In this document: piece after piece, positions 35,689 to 47,387 of the stretch | How the letters are laid out: each line of letters opens with the position of its first letter | Numbering within the stretch: position 1 is the stretch's first letter | NCBI RefSeq assembly: GCF_023101765.2 | Contig: NC_064225.1 | Span: 4,774,001 to 4,838,000 of the forward strand | Source of the DNA: Spodoptera frugiperda | Lineage: Eukaryota; Arthropoda; Insecta; Lepidoptera; Noctuidae | Direction of reading: 5' to 3' | DNA length: 64,000 bases | The notes under the pieces: model-generated | The model's database searches: none | What the model saw: only the letters and a program-made list of their open reading frames with translations | What the model was told of the DNA's origin: nothing | Program-made: the position numbers and the translations under genes

Positions 35689-35977
35689 GTGGGAGAGCCA
35701 TGCTTCGGCACGAATGGGCCGGCTCGACCGGAGTGATACCACGGTCTCACCGAAAACTGACGTGAAACAACGCTTGCGTTATGTTTCGTTGTGTAAATGA
35801 GATAACCAGAGGCCCAATTACTCCCTTCCCAATCCACGATTCCCCAACACCCCTTAAATTCTTAACCCCTAAAAGGCCGACCACGCACTTGCAACACCTC
35901 TGGCGTTTCGAGTATCGCGACGATTTCTGCCATCGAGTGATCCGTCTGCTCGTTTACCGGCTTATGCCATAAAAAAG
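35689..35977 (-). mobile_element. Family C element, full length, reverse
   Basis: It runs from GTGGGAGAGCCATGCTTCGG through GGGCCGGCTCGACCGGAG, CTGACGTGAAACAACGCTTG, CACTTGCAACACCTCTGGCG and CGTCTGCTCGTTTACCGGC to a short A run. With the copy at 36576 it forms an inverted pair 600 bp apart. Confidence 0.85.
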
Positions 35978-36039
35978 TTCTCGTTCGAAATATAGAAAGA
36001 GTACTATTTATCGTATCCTTCTAAAGTTATAATTGTGAA

Positions 36040-36170
36040 TGTTTCTGAGAATGTATGTTTGTTTGTTACTCTTTGACGAAAGCGCTACCGTACGGATTTA
36101 GATGATATTTAATACACAGTGATTTTGGTTTAGGAAACGCGGACAAAACCGCAGACAGAAGCTACTATTT
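36040..36170 (+). repeat. Family I repeat fragment
   Basis: GTTACTCTTTGACGAAAGCG, GTACGGATTTAGATGATATT and ACGCGGACAAAACCGCAGAC follow the same plan as the fragment at 32040. Confidence 0.5.
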
Positions 36171-36575
36171 TCATAGATAAAAACATCAGAAATCGAATAC
36201 TTTTATTATAACAATCGAAATATTAGTTATCTAAAGTAATGAACTTTGGGGACAACTTGTCTGTCTCGTTTATTTACCAACCAGATAAATTAGACACTCA
36301 TTTCTAGCCACGCTATATATATTTGTTGCATTGACCTTTACAAAGTCCTATGATAATTTTATGTACTATAAACTTATAATAGGTACAAAGAGGTTAATGC
36401 ATTAGCAAAGTTTATCTCTAGGAAAAGTAATAAAATCTATTACAAATCACCATTAGCACAGCTTGATATTATTCTCTTAGATGATAACTGTTCTTTTATT
36501 GGATTGTCAATTGGATTCAAGAACCTATTAACTACATGAGACAAAACAATACGATTCTCTGTGACGCCTGCAGAC

Positions 36576-36829
36576 TTTTTTTATAAGATAAGCCGGTAAA
36601 CGAGCAGACGGATCACCTGATGGTAAGTAATTGCCGCCGCCTATGGACATCCGAAACACCAGAGTGCGTTGTCGGCCTTCTGAGGGGTTAGGAATTTTAG
36701 GATTGTTGAAGATTTGGGGATTGGGGTGATGGGTAATTGAGACTCCAATAACCTTGAGGAGATTGGGGAGAGGGGTAATTGGGCCTCCAGTAAAGTCACT
36801 CACACCACATGAAACATCGCATTTGACAA
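36576..36829 (+). mobile_element. Family C element, 3'-truncated
   Basis: ATAAGCCGGTAAACGAGCAG, GATCACCTGATGGTAAGTAA, GAGTGCGTTGTCGGCCTTC and AATTGGGCCTCCAGTAAAG are present. The final TTTCACGTCGG to CTCTCCCAC part is missing. A short internal duplication of the TTGGGGTGATGGGTAATTG type is visible. Confidence 0.75.
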
Positions 36830-36988
36830 AGACACCTAGTCTTTGTAAGCGTTCTTTGATTAAAATTAGAACATTAAAAAAACAACCGAACTAATAATAT
36901 TTTTCGCAAAAAAAAATTGGTAAAACAAAAAAACATTTAAATTCAATTCTATTTTCAAAAACAGTATTAAAATACTAGCCCTATATTT

Positions 36989-38196
36989 GTACACTTCCGA
37001 CTTTTGGCTCCTAAGTTGGAACGGACGAGGGCTGCGCTTAAGCGGCTCCTGCCAAACCTCGGGGGCCAAATGCCTCCTGCCGAAGGTTGTACGCGGGGAT
37101 CGTGCGGTCCATGGCCCTCTACGGCGCCCCTGTGTGGGCGCCGAACCTGATGCGGCGACCAGCTCGGGCGCTGCTCACGTCTCAGAGGGTCATGGCCATC
37201 CGGGTGATCCGAGGATATCGCACGATCTCCGGAGAGGCGGCAAACCTCCTTGCCGGATTACCGCCGTGGGATTTGGAGGCGAAGTTGAGGTGCGCGTCTT
37301 CAGTTTGGGCGCCAACGCGCGTCTCCGGGCAGAAACTCCGCTGCCACGCCAGATGAGTGCGTGGCGGGACGAGTTTCGACGCGATCTAATGGCGGAATGG
37401 CAGCAACGACTGTCGCAACCAAGGGCTGGGCTCGCTGTCATTGCAGCGGTAAGTCCCCTCTTTGAGGAGTGGCTAGAGAGGCGCCACGGCGTCCTTACCT
37501 ACCGCCTGACGCAGGTGCTTACCGGACATGGGAGTTTCGGTAGGTTCCTGTTCCTTATTGGGCGGGAGGAAACGCCCGGGTGTCATCACTGTGAGGACCG
37601 CCCGGAGGACACGGTAGAACATACGGTGGCGGTGTGCCCTGCGTGGGCTGAGCACCGCCAAGTCCTCAGGGATGTGGTCGGCGACGGCGACCTCTCGCGC
37701 CCGGCACTGGTTCAGGCCATGGTGCGGAGCGAGAGGGACTGGGATGCCGTCTCCTCCTTCTGCGAAGCAGTCATGCTAGCTAAGGAGGAGGCGGGGCGCG
37801 TGAGAGAACAAACATCCTCACGCCCCAGCCGCCGCGAGAGACACTCCGGGCGTCGGGGATCGCGAGACGATCTCCGGCCACCGTAAGTGCGGGCCTGCGG
37901 ACGGCGAGCAAGGGTAGTTCGCCGCCCGACCAGATCCAGACCCGTGCGTGCGGCGCGTCGCGTTCCGCGCGCGCCTCAAAGAGCCATCAGACCACCACTG
38001 ATGGGGCCCAACAGGGCTGATGCCTGATCCGGAGCTGCGGACTACCTAGCGGGTTTACCGGGGCTCCGGCTCGAAAAGCAGGAGAAGGAACGGGGTGGTT
38101 TTTAGTCAGTAAGAGTCTGACACTCCCTCTCGCCTCGCCCAAGGCGAGAAAAGTCATTGGATGATTTTCCCCCTCAAAAAAAAAAAAAAAAAAAAT
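36989..38196 (+). mobile_element. 5'-truncated R1-like LINE with target duplications and poly(A)
   Basis: A GC-rich island in AT-rich DNA, bounded by CCCTATATTT (36979-36988) and CCCTACATTT (38197-38206), a 10-bp target duplication with one mismatch. It holds the end of a reverse-transcriptase ORF, a 3' UTR and an A-run at about 38176-38195. Only the last 1.2 kb of what should be a several-kilobase element is present, typical of incomplete target-primed reverse transcription. The terminal 160 bp of the UTR (from TGATCCGGAGCTGCGG) is the sequence found alone as family A throughout the window. Confidence 0.85.
37087..37886 (+). pseudogene. Degenerate C-terminal reverse-transcriptase ORF of the LINE
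   Basis: The protein can be followed only by changing frame. One frame gives YAGIVRSMALYGAPVW to GLPPWDLEAK (37087 to about 37285). A second gives MSAWRDEFRRDLMAEWQQRL onward to the stop after 37886. Just upstream, ALKRLLPNLGG (about 37050) is in yet another frame, so at least two indels are needed. The C-terminal part contains a Cys-x2-Cys-x9-His-x4-Cys zinc knuckle (37581-37637), as in R1-type non-LTR elements, and ends in an Arg/Ser-rich tail. The catalytic core of the reverse transcriptase and the endonuclease lie in the missing 5' part, so the copy is dead. Confidence 0.8.
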
Positions 38197-38491
38197 CCCT
38201 ACATTTCTCATCGCTATGTATACTTCTTACTATGCAAAAGGGTTGTTTGATCAAACATTGGTCCAACATTTACAATGCAACTTTAATTTTGTTATGTTGA
38301 CAGCTTACCATGTTATCGTTGGTTACAATGTTGGCGGCCATTGTTACGTCTCGGCACATGTTTTATGTCAAATTACGTTCCAAATTTTAAAATAACTGTT
38401 TGACATTCGATATTTGAATTTGTAAAAAGAGTTTTAACACTAAAACGCTAGGGCGGTAGGATATTTTGAACAAAATTTTTGTTTGTAATAA

Positions 38492-38906
38492 GGGGACGTC
38501 CATTAATCACGTGAGACTCAATTAGGGGAGGGGGGGGTCGATAAAAATCACGAAACTTCACGAGGGGGGACGGGGGGCTTTATAAAATATCACGTGTATT
38601 AATTTTTTCACCTAACCCGGGTTTTTTAAACCTTAAAACGGGGTGTATAGGATTTGTCACTTCCCCATAAAAGAGTATAATAAATTATAATTACGCATTT
38701 CTTAACTTAAACCAATTTAGATGATATTTTTTAAGTACTTGTTACCTACAAAATGTTAACCCACTCATACTTATTTTCTGTATTAAAAAAATACACGTGA
38801 TGTTGGTTGGGGATGGGGGTTAATCTAAAATCTCACCAGATATCACCAACGGGGAGGGGGGCCAAAAAATCGTTGAAAAAACCTCACGTGATTAATGGAC
38901 GACCCC
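38492..38906. mobile_element. Nonautonomous DNA transposon with 24-bp terminal inverted repeats
   Basis: GGGGACGTCCATTAATCACG opens the element and its complement closes it; the 24-bp ends differ at one base. Direct TAA repeats at 38489-38491 and 38907-38909 fit a 3-bp target duplication, as made by PIF/Harbinger-type transposases (TWA). The interior is G-rich on this strand (runs of G at about 38527 and 38565) and has no ORF. The superfamily call is inferred from the TAA only. Confidence 0.75.
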
Positions 38907-39580
38907 TAAGTAGCTGTTTTTCTCTTGTTTTTTAACCGTATAAAAATAAATAATCATAATAAAATGTTATTCTATTGAGTCTTAGATCAAGATCATAGTT
39001 GATCCAGGTGTATTGGGTATTGAGAGGTTTAACTTGAAGAGTTTATTGGATACCGTACATTAAAATCCAGCTCGTGTTTTTATTTAACTGATGCTAATAG
39101 ATTTAATTTATTTCTATTTTTAATTTTACTACAAAAAATCATAATATGAAAGTCAAAATTAAAGTCAAATCATTTATTAGGTACCTTTGAAATGTCAACA
39201 ATTAAAGAAATTAATAATAGTCGCGCTCTTTATCGTTTTAATTTACAAGCTTCCTAATCCTAATAAAGTATAGCTCAAATATCTTAAAATACATCGTCAC
39301 AATACATATAGCACAGGCACTCATAAACTCTGTTTAGTTGCGCTTCAAAATTACCTACATACAAACATACATAGTCGTAGAGTTAGCTTGTATTAATAGT
39401 ACCATTGTATATTACTACTAGTTACCGTTCAAATCATACTAAGCGCATAATATTTACACATTGTCTTTACTTTGTTTACAAACGGTGATAAACATAAGTA
39501 GTTAATAATCTAATTACATTATTGTATTGTGCATAGATGATTATTGTTTTGTTAATAATCTAGTTGCAAGGGCAAGTGTA

Positions 39581-39729
39581 CCCGGAGCTGCGGACTACCT
39601 AGCGGGTTTACCGGGGTTCCGGCTCGAAAGGCAGGAGTAGGAACGGGGTGGTTTTTAGTCAGTAAGAGTCTGACACTCTCTCTCGCATCACCTAGACGAA
39701 AGATGTCATTGGATGACTTTCCCCCTCAA
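39581..39729 (+). mobile_element. Family A short retroelement, first of a head-to-tail pair
   Basis: CCGGAGCTGCGGACTACC, AGCGGGTTTACCGGGGTTCC, AGTCAGTAAGAGTCTGACAC and GTCATTGGATGACTTTCCC are in full order. It ends at CCCCCTCAAGG with almost no A tail. Confidence 0.85.
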
Positions 39730-39743
39730 GGGGATCACAAAAA

Positions 39744-39874
39744 GGGGTTACCGGGACTCCGACTCAAAGCAGGAGTAAGAACTGAGTAGTTATTAGTCAA
39801 TAAGAGTCTAACACTCTGTTTCTTCACCCAGGGCAGAAGAAAACATTGAATGATTTTTCCCTATCAAAAAAAAA
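39744..39874 (+). mobile_element. Family A copy, second of the pair
   Basis: GGGGTTACCGGGACTCCGAC, AGTCAATAAGAGTCTAACAC, CACCCAGGGCAGAAGAAAAC and ATTGAATGATTTTTCCC, then an A-run. It is more diverged than the copy 15 bp upstream and lacks the first 30 bases or so. Confidence 0.8.
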
Positions 39875-39879
39875 CAGCC

Positions 39880-40450
39880 TTATAAGTGTCATTAGATGAC
39901 GTCATCTTATACTAATCCCCAAACTAGTACCACTTCAAGATATAACATCACTCGCAACACCAAACCTCAACATTTTAAAATCCCCAACATCAGACTTCAC
40001 CCACAAATTAGTACAATACTCAACCAACCCTACATGATATTAAGTAAATAATTAGTCATAATAACGGGAGGTGGGTCCCGTAGTCCCGTCAGTCGCAATA
40101 GCATCATTGTAGGGTTAAAAGGGGATCTGCGGTTGATACGTCATAATGTAAATAATGGTTACTTTATTTGTTTGAAGGGTTGAAGGAAATGCGACGTAGG
40201 AGGTTAATATTTAAAGCGCATACGTGTGTCGTTGATACTGTTTTGTAGTTGCTTGGTTTATTCACCTCACTCATATGATCGCAAATGAACCAGCTGATTC
40301 TACTGATGCTAAAACAGCAATACAAAAATATGCAACGAATAGTAATATATGAAGTCTTCAAATTGAAAACTGTTGAAGGCAAATCCTCCGCTAACGTCGG
40401 TCACCGGTGAATACCACGGCGTTCAATGTGTTAATGAAGGGCCAAAGGCC
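39880..40450. other. No gene seen
   Basis: AT-rich DNA with no supportable feature. Confidence 0.4.
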
Positions 40451-40452
40451 AA

Positions 40453-40545
40453 GGGTTGGTTTTTAGTCAGTAAAAGTCTGACACCTCCGTCTCGCATCGC
40501 TCTAGGCGGGAGAAGGCATTGGATGATTTCCCTCCTTCAAAAAAT
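40453..40545 (+). mobile_element. Family A copy, 5'-truncated
   Basis: GGGTTGGTTTTTAGTCAGTA, AAAGTCTGACACCTCCG, GGCGGGAGAAGGCATTGG and a short A-run are the 3' half of the family. Confidence 0.75.
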
Positions 40546-40549
40546 GCTA

Positions 40550-42608
40550 ATAGTCTTCCCTAAATCACGTCATCACTTTGACTAAGATTTCCCTTATAAC
40601 TAGGGAGGCAATAAAATATGAAATCTACTTTGTAATACAAACATTTAATAACACGTTTAAATAAATAGCCAATGGGCAAGGCTAGTTGACATCTTAGACT
40701 ATAACTTAGCTAAATAATTGCTATTTAAAAGGGACCTTTAATAAACTGGAGACAATATCACCTTTAGCTTGGCACACTGTTAATAAGTGTTTGCAGTAAG
40801 ACAGCAGGTCAAGCTCCTCTAATATCCTTAGTAGATTTTCAATTTTATGGTTTTGTGATTAAGTCGAAAATGGGTTAAAGTTTTTTTTAAGTTTTGGTAG
40901 GTTGATGTGCTGTGCATGTAAACCCGCTTCCAGGTCATTGTGGTATAATTAACCCAAACTAAAATAGAGTCGAACTATTGGCATAAAGTCTGAAAAGATT
41001 TAATTAGAAGTTAAATTCAAAAGACTAGAAGAATTTCTGAATGGGTGTTAATTAGGTAATTATAAAACCAACTTATAAAGTTAATTGGATAACCAGAAAA
41101 GGTCATGTAGTCCGAGAGAAACCGTCTCAAATATCACAATAAAATCAACCCAAAGAAACCAATGTTCTCTTTGAGTTTAGTCAGACTAAAAACTTCAGAC
41201 ACAATCCCATCTGTAACTAATAAACTCCGTGCCTAATGACCTAAATCGTCTAACCCTAAAATTGTAGCACAAACACGCACACATACACACATAGAAAATT
41301 CAAATCCTAACAAAAAAAATAACCAATTCTTAGTAAAATGTTAGTTGCGGTCCGTTTGAAGTTAACGTCCCGTAACAACATGTGTGTGCGTCTGTCCTCG
41401 TGTTTATACTAAAATATTCCCATTTATACTATTATTAGAGCCGTACAGGATGTAAGTACTCTGTACCTATTGCCGTCCCAACTACCGTACGGGTATGAAA
41501 AACGGGAAAGGTGTGCAATTGTTTTTATTGAAATCGACGCAGGCGTTTTCGGGTTGAAGTTTTCGTTGACAGATTGAATCTGTATTTTTAATTTGTTTTC
41601 TTTTATTTAAACTTAGATATCTATTTTATTTCACCGTTTTTAATTGGTAGATATTATTTGCATATATTTTTAGGTTAAGGTTAATATTTTTTAAAGCAAC
41701 ATTTGAATAAAAACAACACGTCAAATGATTTGAAATTTCTGACTAATTTAATATTTATTTATCACAACACTTCAGAAGACACAAGTACGGAAGAATTTCA
41801 TTATTAGAAATCTAATCAAAGTAATAGATACTCAAGTCTCTTAACTAGTAGCAGACAATTGTCCGATTAAACAGATACAATATCCATTTAAATTCTGTCT
41901 TTAAAATGACATTACCAAAAAAATACACGATTGGAACCAAAAATATTTGAAAAACAAGAGAAGTAACACTATTCTAAAACGTAAAATGCTTTATAAGGAA
42001 CATTGCAATTTAGGATTATCCTTCTATTAACCAAATCAGAAAAACAAAACGCCATTTTTAAAAATACAATCCGATTTTGGCATTACGGAGGCGTATCACT
42101 GCCTAAACATATACCTATTTAAAAAAGATAAATTTCGAACTGCGAAATGGCATGTTCTTAATTTAAAATGTAAACCGCTTTGATTGGTGTTTAGACACTA
42201 AAACGGCTTACGTCCTGATACTCAAACTACAATATTAAAGTTCTTAAAAGTATTGCTGTTACATTTAATTCTCTTAAAAAGACAAAGACAGTATGAGAGG
42301 TAGTTAGAGCCAAGAAATGGAATTGTGTTTAAGGATATGGTCGTAAATTTAGTGTTGTTCTTTTAGTCTAATTGTGTAATTGTAATGTCTGTTCTATTTT
42401 AGACCTAATTCGGTTGACATAAATTAGTATTTAGAGCGTCTTGTGTTATTTACTATGTTTAATGTCAAATCTTATGTAGCTACAAATGTAATGTATTCCT
42501 TTTTAATACGTATTTAAGATTAAGTCAATAGGTAGTTAAGACGGATCATTGGACTTAACAAAAATAAAAGAAATACTCATATCAGAATGTTTTTACTTAT
42601 TTTTTATA
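40550..42608. other. No gene seen
   Basis: AT-rich DNA. A CA-rich simple stretch lies at about 41274-41292. No exon or repeat family could be supported. Confidence 0.45.
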
Positions 42609-42611
42609 AAA

Positions 42612-42920
42612 AAACGTTGCTCTGCACTAGGATTATTCCTCTGAAGTCGTAGGCAGCGTTTACATTACGGCATGTACACCACAGTACACGATAACTTTTC
42701 ACCATTTGTGGGATCACAGTCAAACGTTGTAATCCGTGCGGTGAATCGGACCCGCTACACGTACTGGGACACGGTAATCTAACCAGACTTCGTGTTAATA
42801 CTGAGAAATTTGCGAAAAATCGAAAACACCCCAGTAATACTTTACCCGACCCAGGAATCGATCCCGATACTCTATGCTGCCAATCATACTTGCGACCACT
42901 CGACCAATGAAGCAGTCGTT
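42612..42920 (-). mobile_element. Family D SINE, diverged full length
   Basis: In reverse: CTGCTTCATTGGTCGAGTGG head with A box, ATCGATTCCTGGGTCGGG over the B box, TTTCGCAAATTTCTCAGTAT, and TGATCCCACAAATGGTG. Additional sequence around 42720-42780 is not present in the 29053 copy. Confidence 0.7.
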
Positions 42921-43209
42921 TTTATGTCAGTCGGTATGTTTTTATTAACATAACATAACACATTGTAATTCCAAAACACCTATGTTTCACTATAGGTGTC
43001 GCTAGTTGTCGATATCAATGGCGTGTAGTATCAATCATCGATGTATCTGTCTGTATGTGGACAGCAATCTCGATTGTTTGTTAGAAAGCTCGTATTAGCA
43101 GTGGAGTGTAATGTTACCTGTAATTTCTCTAACCTTTGAAAGATAAAGGTAGGATGTAGGGAGTAGAATAAACATAATTAATTGGTCACTTAGAATACTG
43201 TACTTTACT

Positions 43210-43306
43210 TGAAGGACGGGGTAAATCATCCAATGCCTTCTCTCGCCCTGATTGAGGCTAGAACGAGTCAGATTCTTATCCTTATTCGCCTATCAGACTC
43301 TTATGC
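43210..43306 (-). mobile_element. Family A copy, decayed
   Basis: GGTAAATCATCCAATGCCTT, CTCTCGCCCTGATTGAGGC and GTCAGATTCTTATCC match in reverse. ATCAGACTCTTATGCC repeats the middle motif a second time. Confidence 0.6.
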
Positions 43307-43439
43307 CTTGTTCGCACTACGCTAGTATTTTAGTCAAGTAGCGAGTATTTAGTAATCCTCTATCGCTTCGATTTTAGGACAAAGGAAGAATCAGTGTTAC
43401 ACTTCAGGGAAATTGAAAATCAGTTATCAATTTGCTACG

Positions 43440-43536
43440 CGACGTTCGCTGTGTGGTCACGCAAAATTACTCGTGAATATGAGCCCCTAGCATGGCTTGA
43501 AAATAGTCGAGTTTTCTCGACAAACAGTTACATTAG
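43440..43536 (+). mobile_element. Family K repeat, copy 1
   Basis: CGCGACGTTCGCTGTGTGG, CTCGTGAATATGAGCCCCTA and GCATGGCTTGAAAATAGTCG are shared with 56200-56312. The GCATGGCTTGAAA...AGTCGAG core is also in the hairpin element at 47525-47616. Confidence 0.55.
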
Positions 43537-44187
43537 TAAGCTGTTAATGATATTAATAATTGAAATAGAAAAACGAGAAAAAAATCAAACAGGCTCAAAA
43601 CTTAACTAACAAAAAGTGGATGATACATTAATTTTTATTATTTATTTATTTACAAATTATGAGAACCTCTGCTTACCCCGTCACGGAACATCAGCCATAA
43701 CATTAAATATCAAGTCTCCCGTTAACATAACACCATAACTGGATCAGCAGTGTGGGTGCTGTGCCACCGCCACGTAACACGAATGATAAGTAGTTGTAAT
43801 CTAGTTTAAATATGATCGAGCCTGTCAACATCAACATAACTGGCTCTTTTGGTTTAGTTTGGTACCAGTGAGGATAGTGAATGAGAGGTAATGAGTTCAT
43901 TGGGATTGTAACATAGGTAAGTAACTCTAAAACCTTTAGAAAAACTTTAAATATGTATTAAGAAATCCCTATATCTATAAAAATAACAATTACTGTTCGT
44001 TAGTCCCGCTAAAACTCAAGAACGGCTATATCGATATGGCTAATTTTTGTCTTGAATTATATGTGGAAGTTCAAGTGAGGTTTAAAAGGTAAAAAAAAAT
44101 GGACGCGGCACAAAGATTGCGGGGCCAGCTAATAAAGAATACATTTGTCATCGGCCATTTGATTTGGATGAATATGAGTTTAAAAGA

Positions 44188-44265
44188 TAATTCCTAACCC
44201 CCAAAGGCCGGCAACGCACTATTAACGCCTCTGGTGTTTCAAGTATTGCTGCATTCTGCGGTTAA
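44188..44265 (-). mobile_element. Family C fragment
   Basis: TTCCTAACCCCCAAAGGCCG, GCAACGCACTATTAACGCC and CTGGTGTTTCAAGTATTG match the family middle in reverse. Confidence 0.65.
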
Positions 44266-44634
44266 ATTTTAGTTACGAGTAAATAGTTCAGAGCGACGGA
44301 CTATACTATATAAAGCTGAGAAAGTACCCAACTTATAAAAAAATATAATAAAAATAAAAATTCCATCTCTATTTGACAAAGACATCAAACCATTAGACAT
44401 TTGAAGTACTAAATAAAAACAAAGCAAATTAATGTAACTATAAAGTTTATTGCACACACTTAAAGTACCTATAAATATATTTGACAAAGCTCCTTAATAG
44501 AACATCGTGTGCATCTGAGATCAAACGGAGCTCTGTTTGTCGTATGCTACCCTAGTACTGTCAACTTTATTAGGTCCAATGATGGAGACGGATTTAGTTT
44601 CGTAAATGGTTAGTGTTTGTGTGTCGTTTGTTCT

Positions 44635-44790
44635 TTAACCGACTTCAAAAAAAGGAGGTTTTCAGTTTGGCTTGTATGTACATATGTTTCTATGTTTGTG
44701 CGCGATTATCTCGCGTTTGGGTGAACGGATTTTGATCCGGTGTGCAACATAGTATTTTTCAGACTTTAGAGAAAGTTTTAAGGTGTACTC
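44635..44790 (+). repeat. Family H repeat
   Basis: TTTAACCGACTTCAAAAAAA, GGAGGTTTTCAGTTTGGCTT, GTATGTACATATGTTTCTA and GAACGGATTTTGATCCGG follow the plan of a widespread lepidopteran repeat that begins AACCGACTTC. Confidence 0.6.
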
Positions 44791-44904
44791 CGAAATAAAT
44801 AAATATATACAAACTCAACAATATACGTATCATTTAGTACAAATAGTATACTTAAGTATTTTTATTTAGGTACTACTTATTTTACTCGTTTCATCATTTA
44901 AGTA

Positions 44905-45060
44905 AAAGTTTTTAGACTAACATGGTCACTAACGTAACATAACGTAAGTTAACCTAAAGTTCATCCGTGATCAAGTTGCAAGTTGCAACAGTGCCGAAAT
45001 ATCGGAAACTCACAGAAATTAGTAAACATGGTAAATATCCCGTTTTAACTTCTAATGATA
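44905..45060 (-). repeat. Family M repeat, copy 2
   Basis: CATCCGTGATCAAGTTGCAA, CAGTGCCGAAATATCGGAAA, CTCACAGAAATTAGTAAAC and GGTAAATATCCCGTTTTAAC are the reverse of copy 3. The segment also begins with ACATGGTCACTAACG, so the two ends are partly inverted copies of each other. Confidence 0.55.
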
Positions 45061-45064
45061 TATA

Positions 45065-45545
45065 AGTAAAAGTTGCTATTATCACTGAATTTCTTCACTC
45101 CAATTACAGTATTTAATCCGAACAGTCCGCCATCAAATATACTCTCGCCTTGTCTCACATCGTAAGACATTAAACATCGCAATGACCAAATGCAATTACT
45201 TCTCACTTCAACATTAACGACTCACCAAGCAAAATATAATGCAGCTGTTTCTAAACTTAATTACATGTTTAGATTTTAAGACTTCGTAAATTACTTTAAT
45301 CGTTACACTGCAAAACATATTCTAAACTGCTATCGATAAAGTATGTTTTTGATTTTACGAAACTTTCACAGTTATTGGTAAAGGATCTGGAATTGTGCTA
45401 AGCTGACCGGGGTATTACACGTTTATCTTAACACCTGATAATTTATTTATTTAAAGTAAGATAGTATAACATTACAGTCATCAAACCAAAGCGTTATACA
45501 TTTCATATATTAAAATAAATTCGAGAAAAAATATGATCCTGATGT
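45065..45545. other. No gene seen
   Basis: AT-rich DNA with no supportable feature. Confidence 0.4.
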
Positions 45546-45546
45546 T

Positions 45547-45835
45547 ATGCTATCGACGCCGTCCTTGGACACCCATAACACTAGAGGAGTTACAATTACA
45601 AGTGTATTGCCGGCTTTTTTGGGGGTAGATTGGGGGATTTGAAGCGAGAAGCGAGGATTAGGGCTCCGTTAACCACACTCATGGTGAAACTCTACGCCAA
45701 CATCATTGCCGCCGGTTTTCAGGATTCTTGATAGAAATGGTGTTATATTTAAGGTTTGCCTCATTTTTATAGAATAGGGAACAGCGATCAGCGCCGCCCA
45801 TGGACACCCGCAACACCAAGGAAAACTACTACACT
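45547..45835 (+). mobile_element. Decayed family C sequence
   Basis: TTGGACACCCATAACACTAG, ACAAGTGTATTGCCGGC, AAACTCTACGCCAACATCAT and a second CGCCGCCCATGGACACCCG at about 45788 indicate two decayed partial copies. The ends cannot be set. Confidence 0.45.
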
Positions 45836-46529
45836 CTCTGCCTACCCCTTCAAGGAACAAAGCATGTAATATTATATTATGTAAAAATAAATATCGACGT
45901 ATAATTTAACACACAAATCTTGCATCGGAAGCATTGCAACACTAGTTGCAAACCAAATATATGTAGGTATAAAACCGACCGGTGCATTTGTAAATAAATC
46001 AAAGCTATGCACGTATGTATGTATGTTCATATAACCCAATAAATTATAATGCATTTGCAATAAATCATAAATGATTTTATGCCAATGTAAACTCCGTTAC
46101 ATAAATCCTGTTTTGTTTTGTTTTTCAACCATATGTCAAACAATGTTTGTTGGTTTCAGTTCAATGTGAAATGTAAACAATTGTTTTAAGTTAGGGATGG
46201 TACTATTTATGGAATGCTTTGTATATAGTTTTGGATATTAAACAAAACTGTTTTAGTGCTACCATATTTTGCTGTTCACGCAATAATATCTCGCCGTTAG
46301 TTTACTAAGGGTTCTGGCAGAAGGGTGCGAGTGCAGATTATGTTTTTAACACCTATTTAGACGTGTTTTGCTGGTGATCCGAATCTCATTTTTGGTAGCA
46401 TTATCTAACCAGGAACATATTTCCCAACAATAAGTTTTAAGCTAACAAAATTACGAAATCTGATCAACGAAATTAATCCATCATAGAGACATCCATTTCG
46501 GTTGACAGTTATATAGCTTACAGACATAA

Positions 46530-46600
46530 TGACGGTTTTTTTTGCCAATCAAGCAGGCGAATCACCCTATAAGCAATCAGCACCGCCTATAAACTTGCGC
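46530..46600 (+). mobile_element. Family C 5' fragment, decayed
   Basis: CAATCAAGCAGGCGAATCAC and AAGCAATCAGCACCGCC recall the opening of the family. Confidence 0.35.
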
Positions 46601-46674
46601 TAATTCTGAACCTTAAAATATTCTTCAACTAAAAATATTAACTAAGGCATATTCCAGAAGCATAGATTACATAG

Positions 46675-46968
46675 CGTAGGTGACTAATTTTTATTTTAAT
46701 GTTCGTCTTGTAAATTATTTTTAAATATTAGCAACGTATTTTTATTTTCTTACGTTAAAAAAATACTTTCCAAGATATATTGATTTGAAATATCACGAGA
46801 CATCATTTCTTACGTTTTATACGTAGAAATTATTTGCTCCCACTCCTAAACTTAGATTCGTTTTAAACTAAAATCTAAAAAAAAATATACCTTTATCTAA
46901 TATATTTTCATTACCTAACAGACGGATTAAATAGATGTTTAATTTTCATACCGCCTCATCATCCCTAT
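46675..46968 (-). mobile_element. Family J element, full length
   Basis: Reversed, it begins ATAGGGATGATGAGGCGGTA, then CCGTCTGTTAGGTAATGAAA, GGGAGCAAATAATTTCTACG, and ends ACATTAAAATAAAAATTAGT next to CACC. Both ends are conserved with the copy at 62381-62630, with no terminal inverted repeats, ORF or Pol III boxes that I can see. Confidence 0.7.
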
Positions 46969-47387
46969 ACACTATGTATGTTCCTATACCAAGAATTCAT
47001 AGAACGGTGGAGCATATTATAACATCCTTAGTGCAACAATGCTTCTAATATCAACTATAATAGCTTTAGTATTAGTAGTGGTCACCCGTGCATTCCCACG
47101 GATACATCGAGATCATTATTTTGAAAATCTCTGTCTCCCATCATTAGAGGAAGATGGCAGGAAATGAATTAAGGGTGGCAATTGACCGTCACATTTATTT
47201 AATAGTTCGTAATGACTGCTAAGTTGTAGTCTACAGACTATAGGATTGGGTCAGGTAGAATTTTAATTGACTTGCTTCGGGTCCCATTCTTAAATACTAC
47301 GGAGGTTTTTCGGTATTGGATAACATCTAATTTACAGCACGTACTGCCGCTATCAGAGACAATCAATGGTAAACTATTCTTACACTT

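Noticed and set aside
35781..35972. 63-residue plus-strand frame
   Set aside because: It is contained in a reverse family C element.
35689..36829. Family C inverted pair as one large composite transposon
   Set aside because: The two copies are differently truncated and lack shared target duplications, so they are more simply independent insertions.
36987..37260. First 90 residues of the long plus-strand frame at 36987-37886
   Set aside because: This part is out of frame with the recognisable reverse-transcriptase peptide, which here runs in another frame; only the later part is the true element frame.
37190..37661. Minus-strand frames within the LINE
   Set aside because: Shadows of the GC-rich LINE coding strand.
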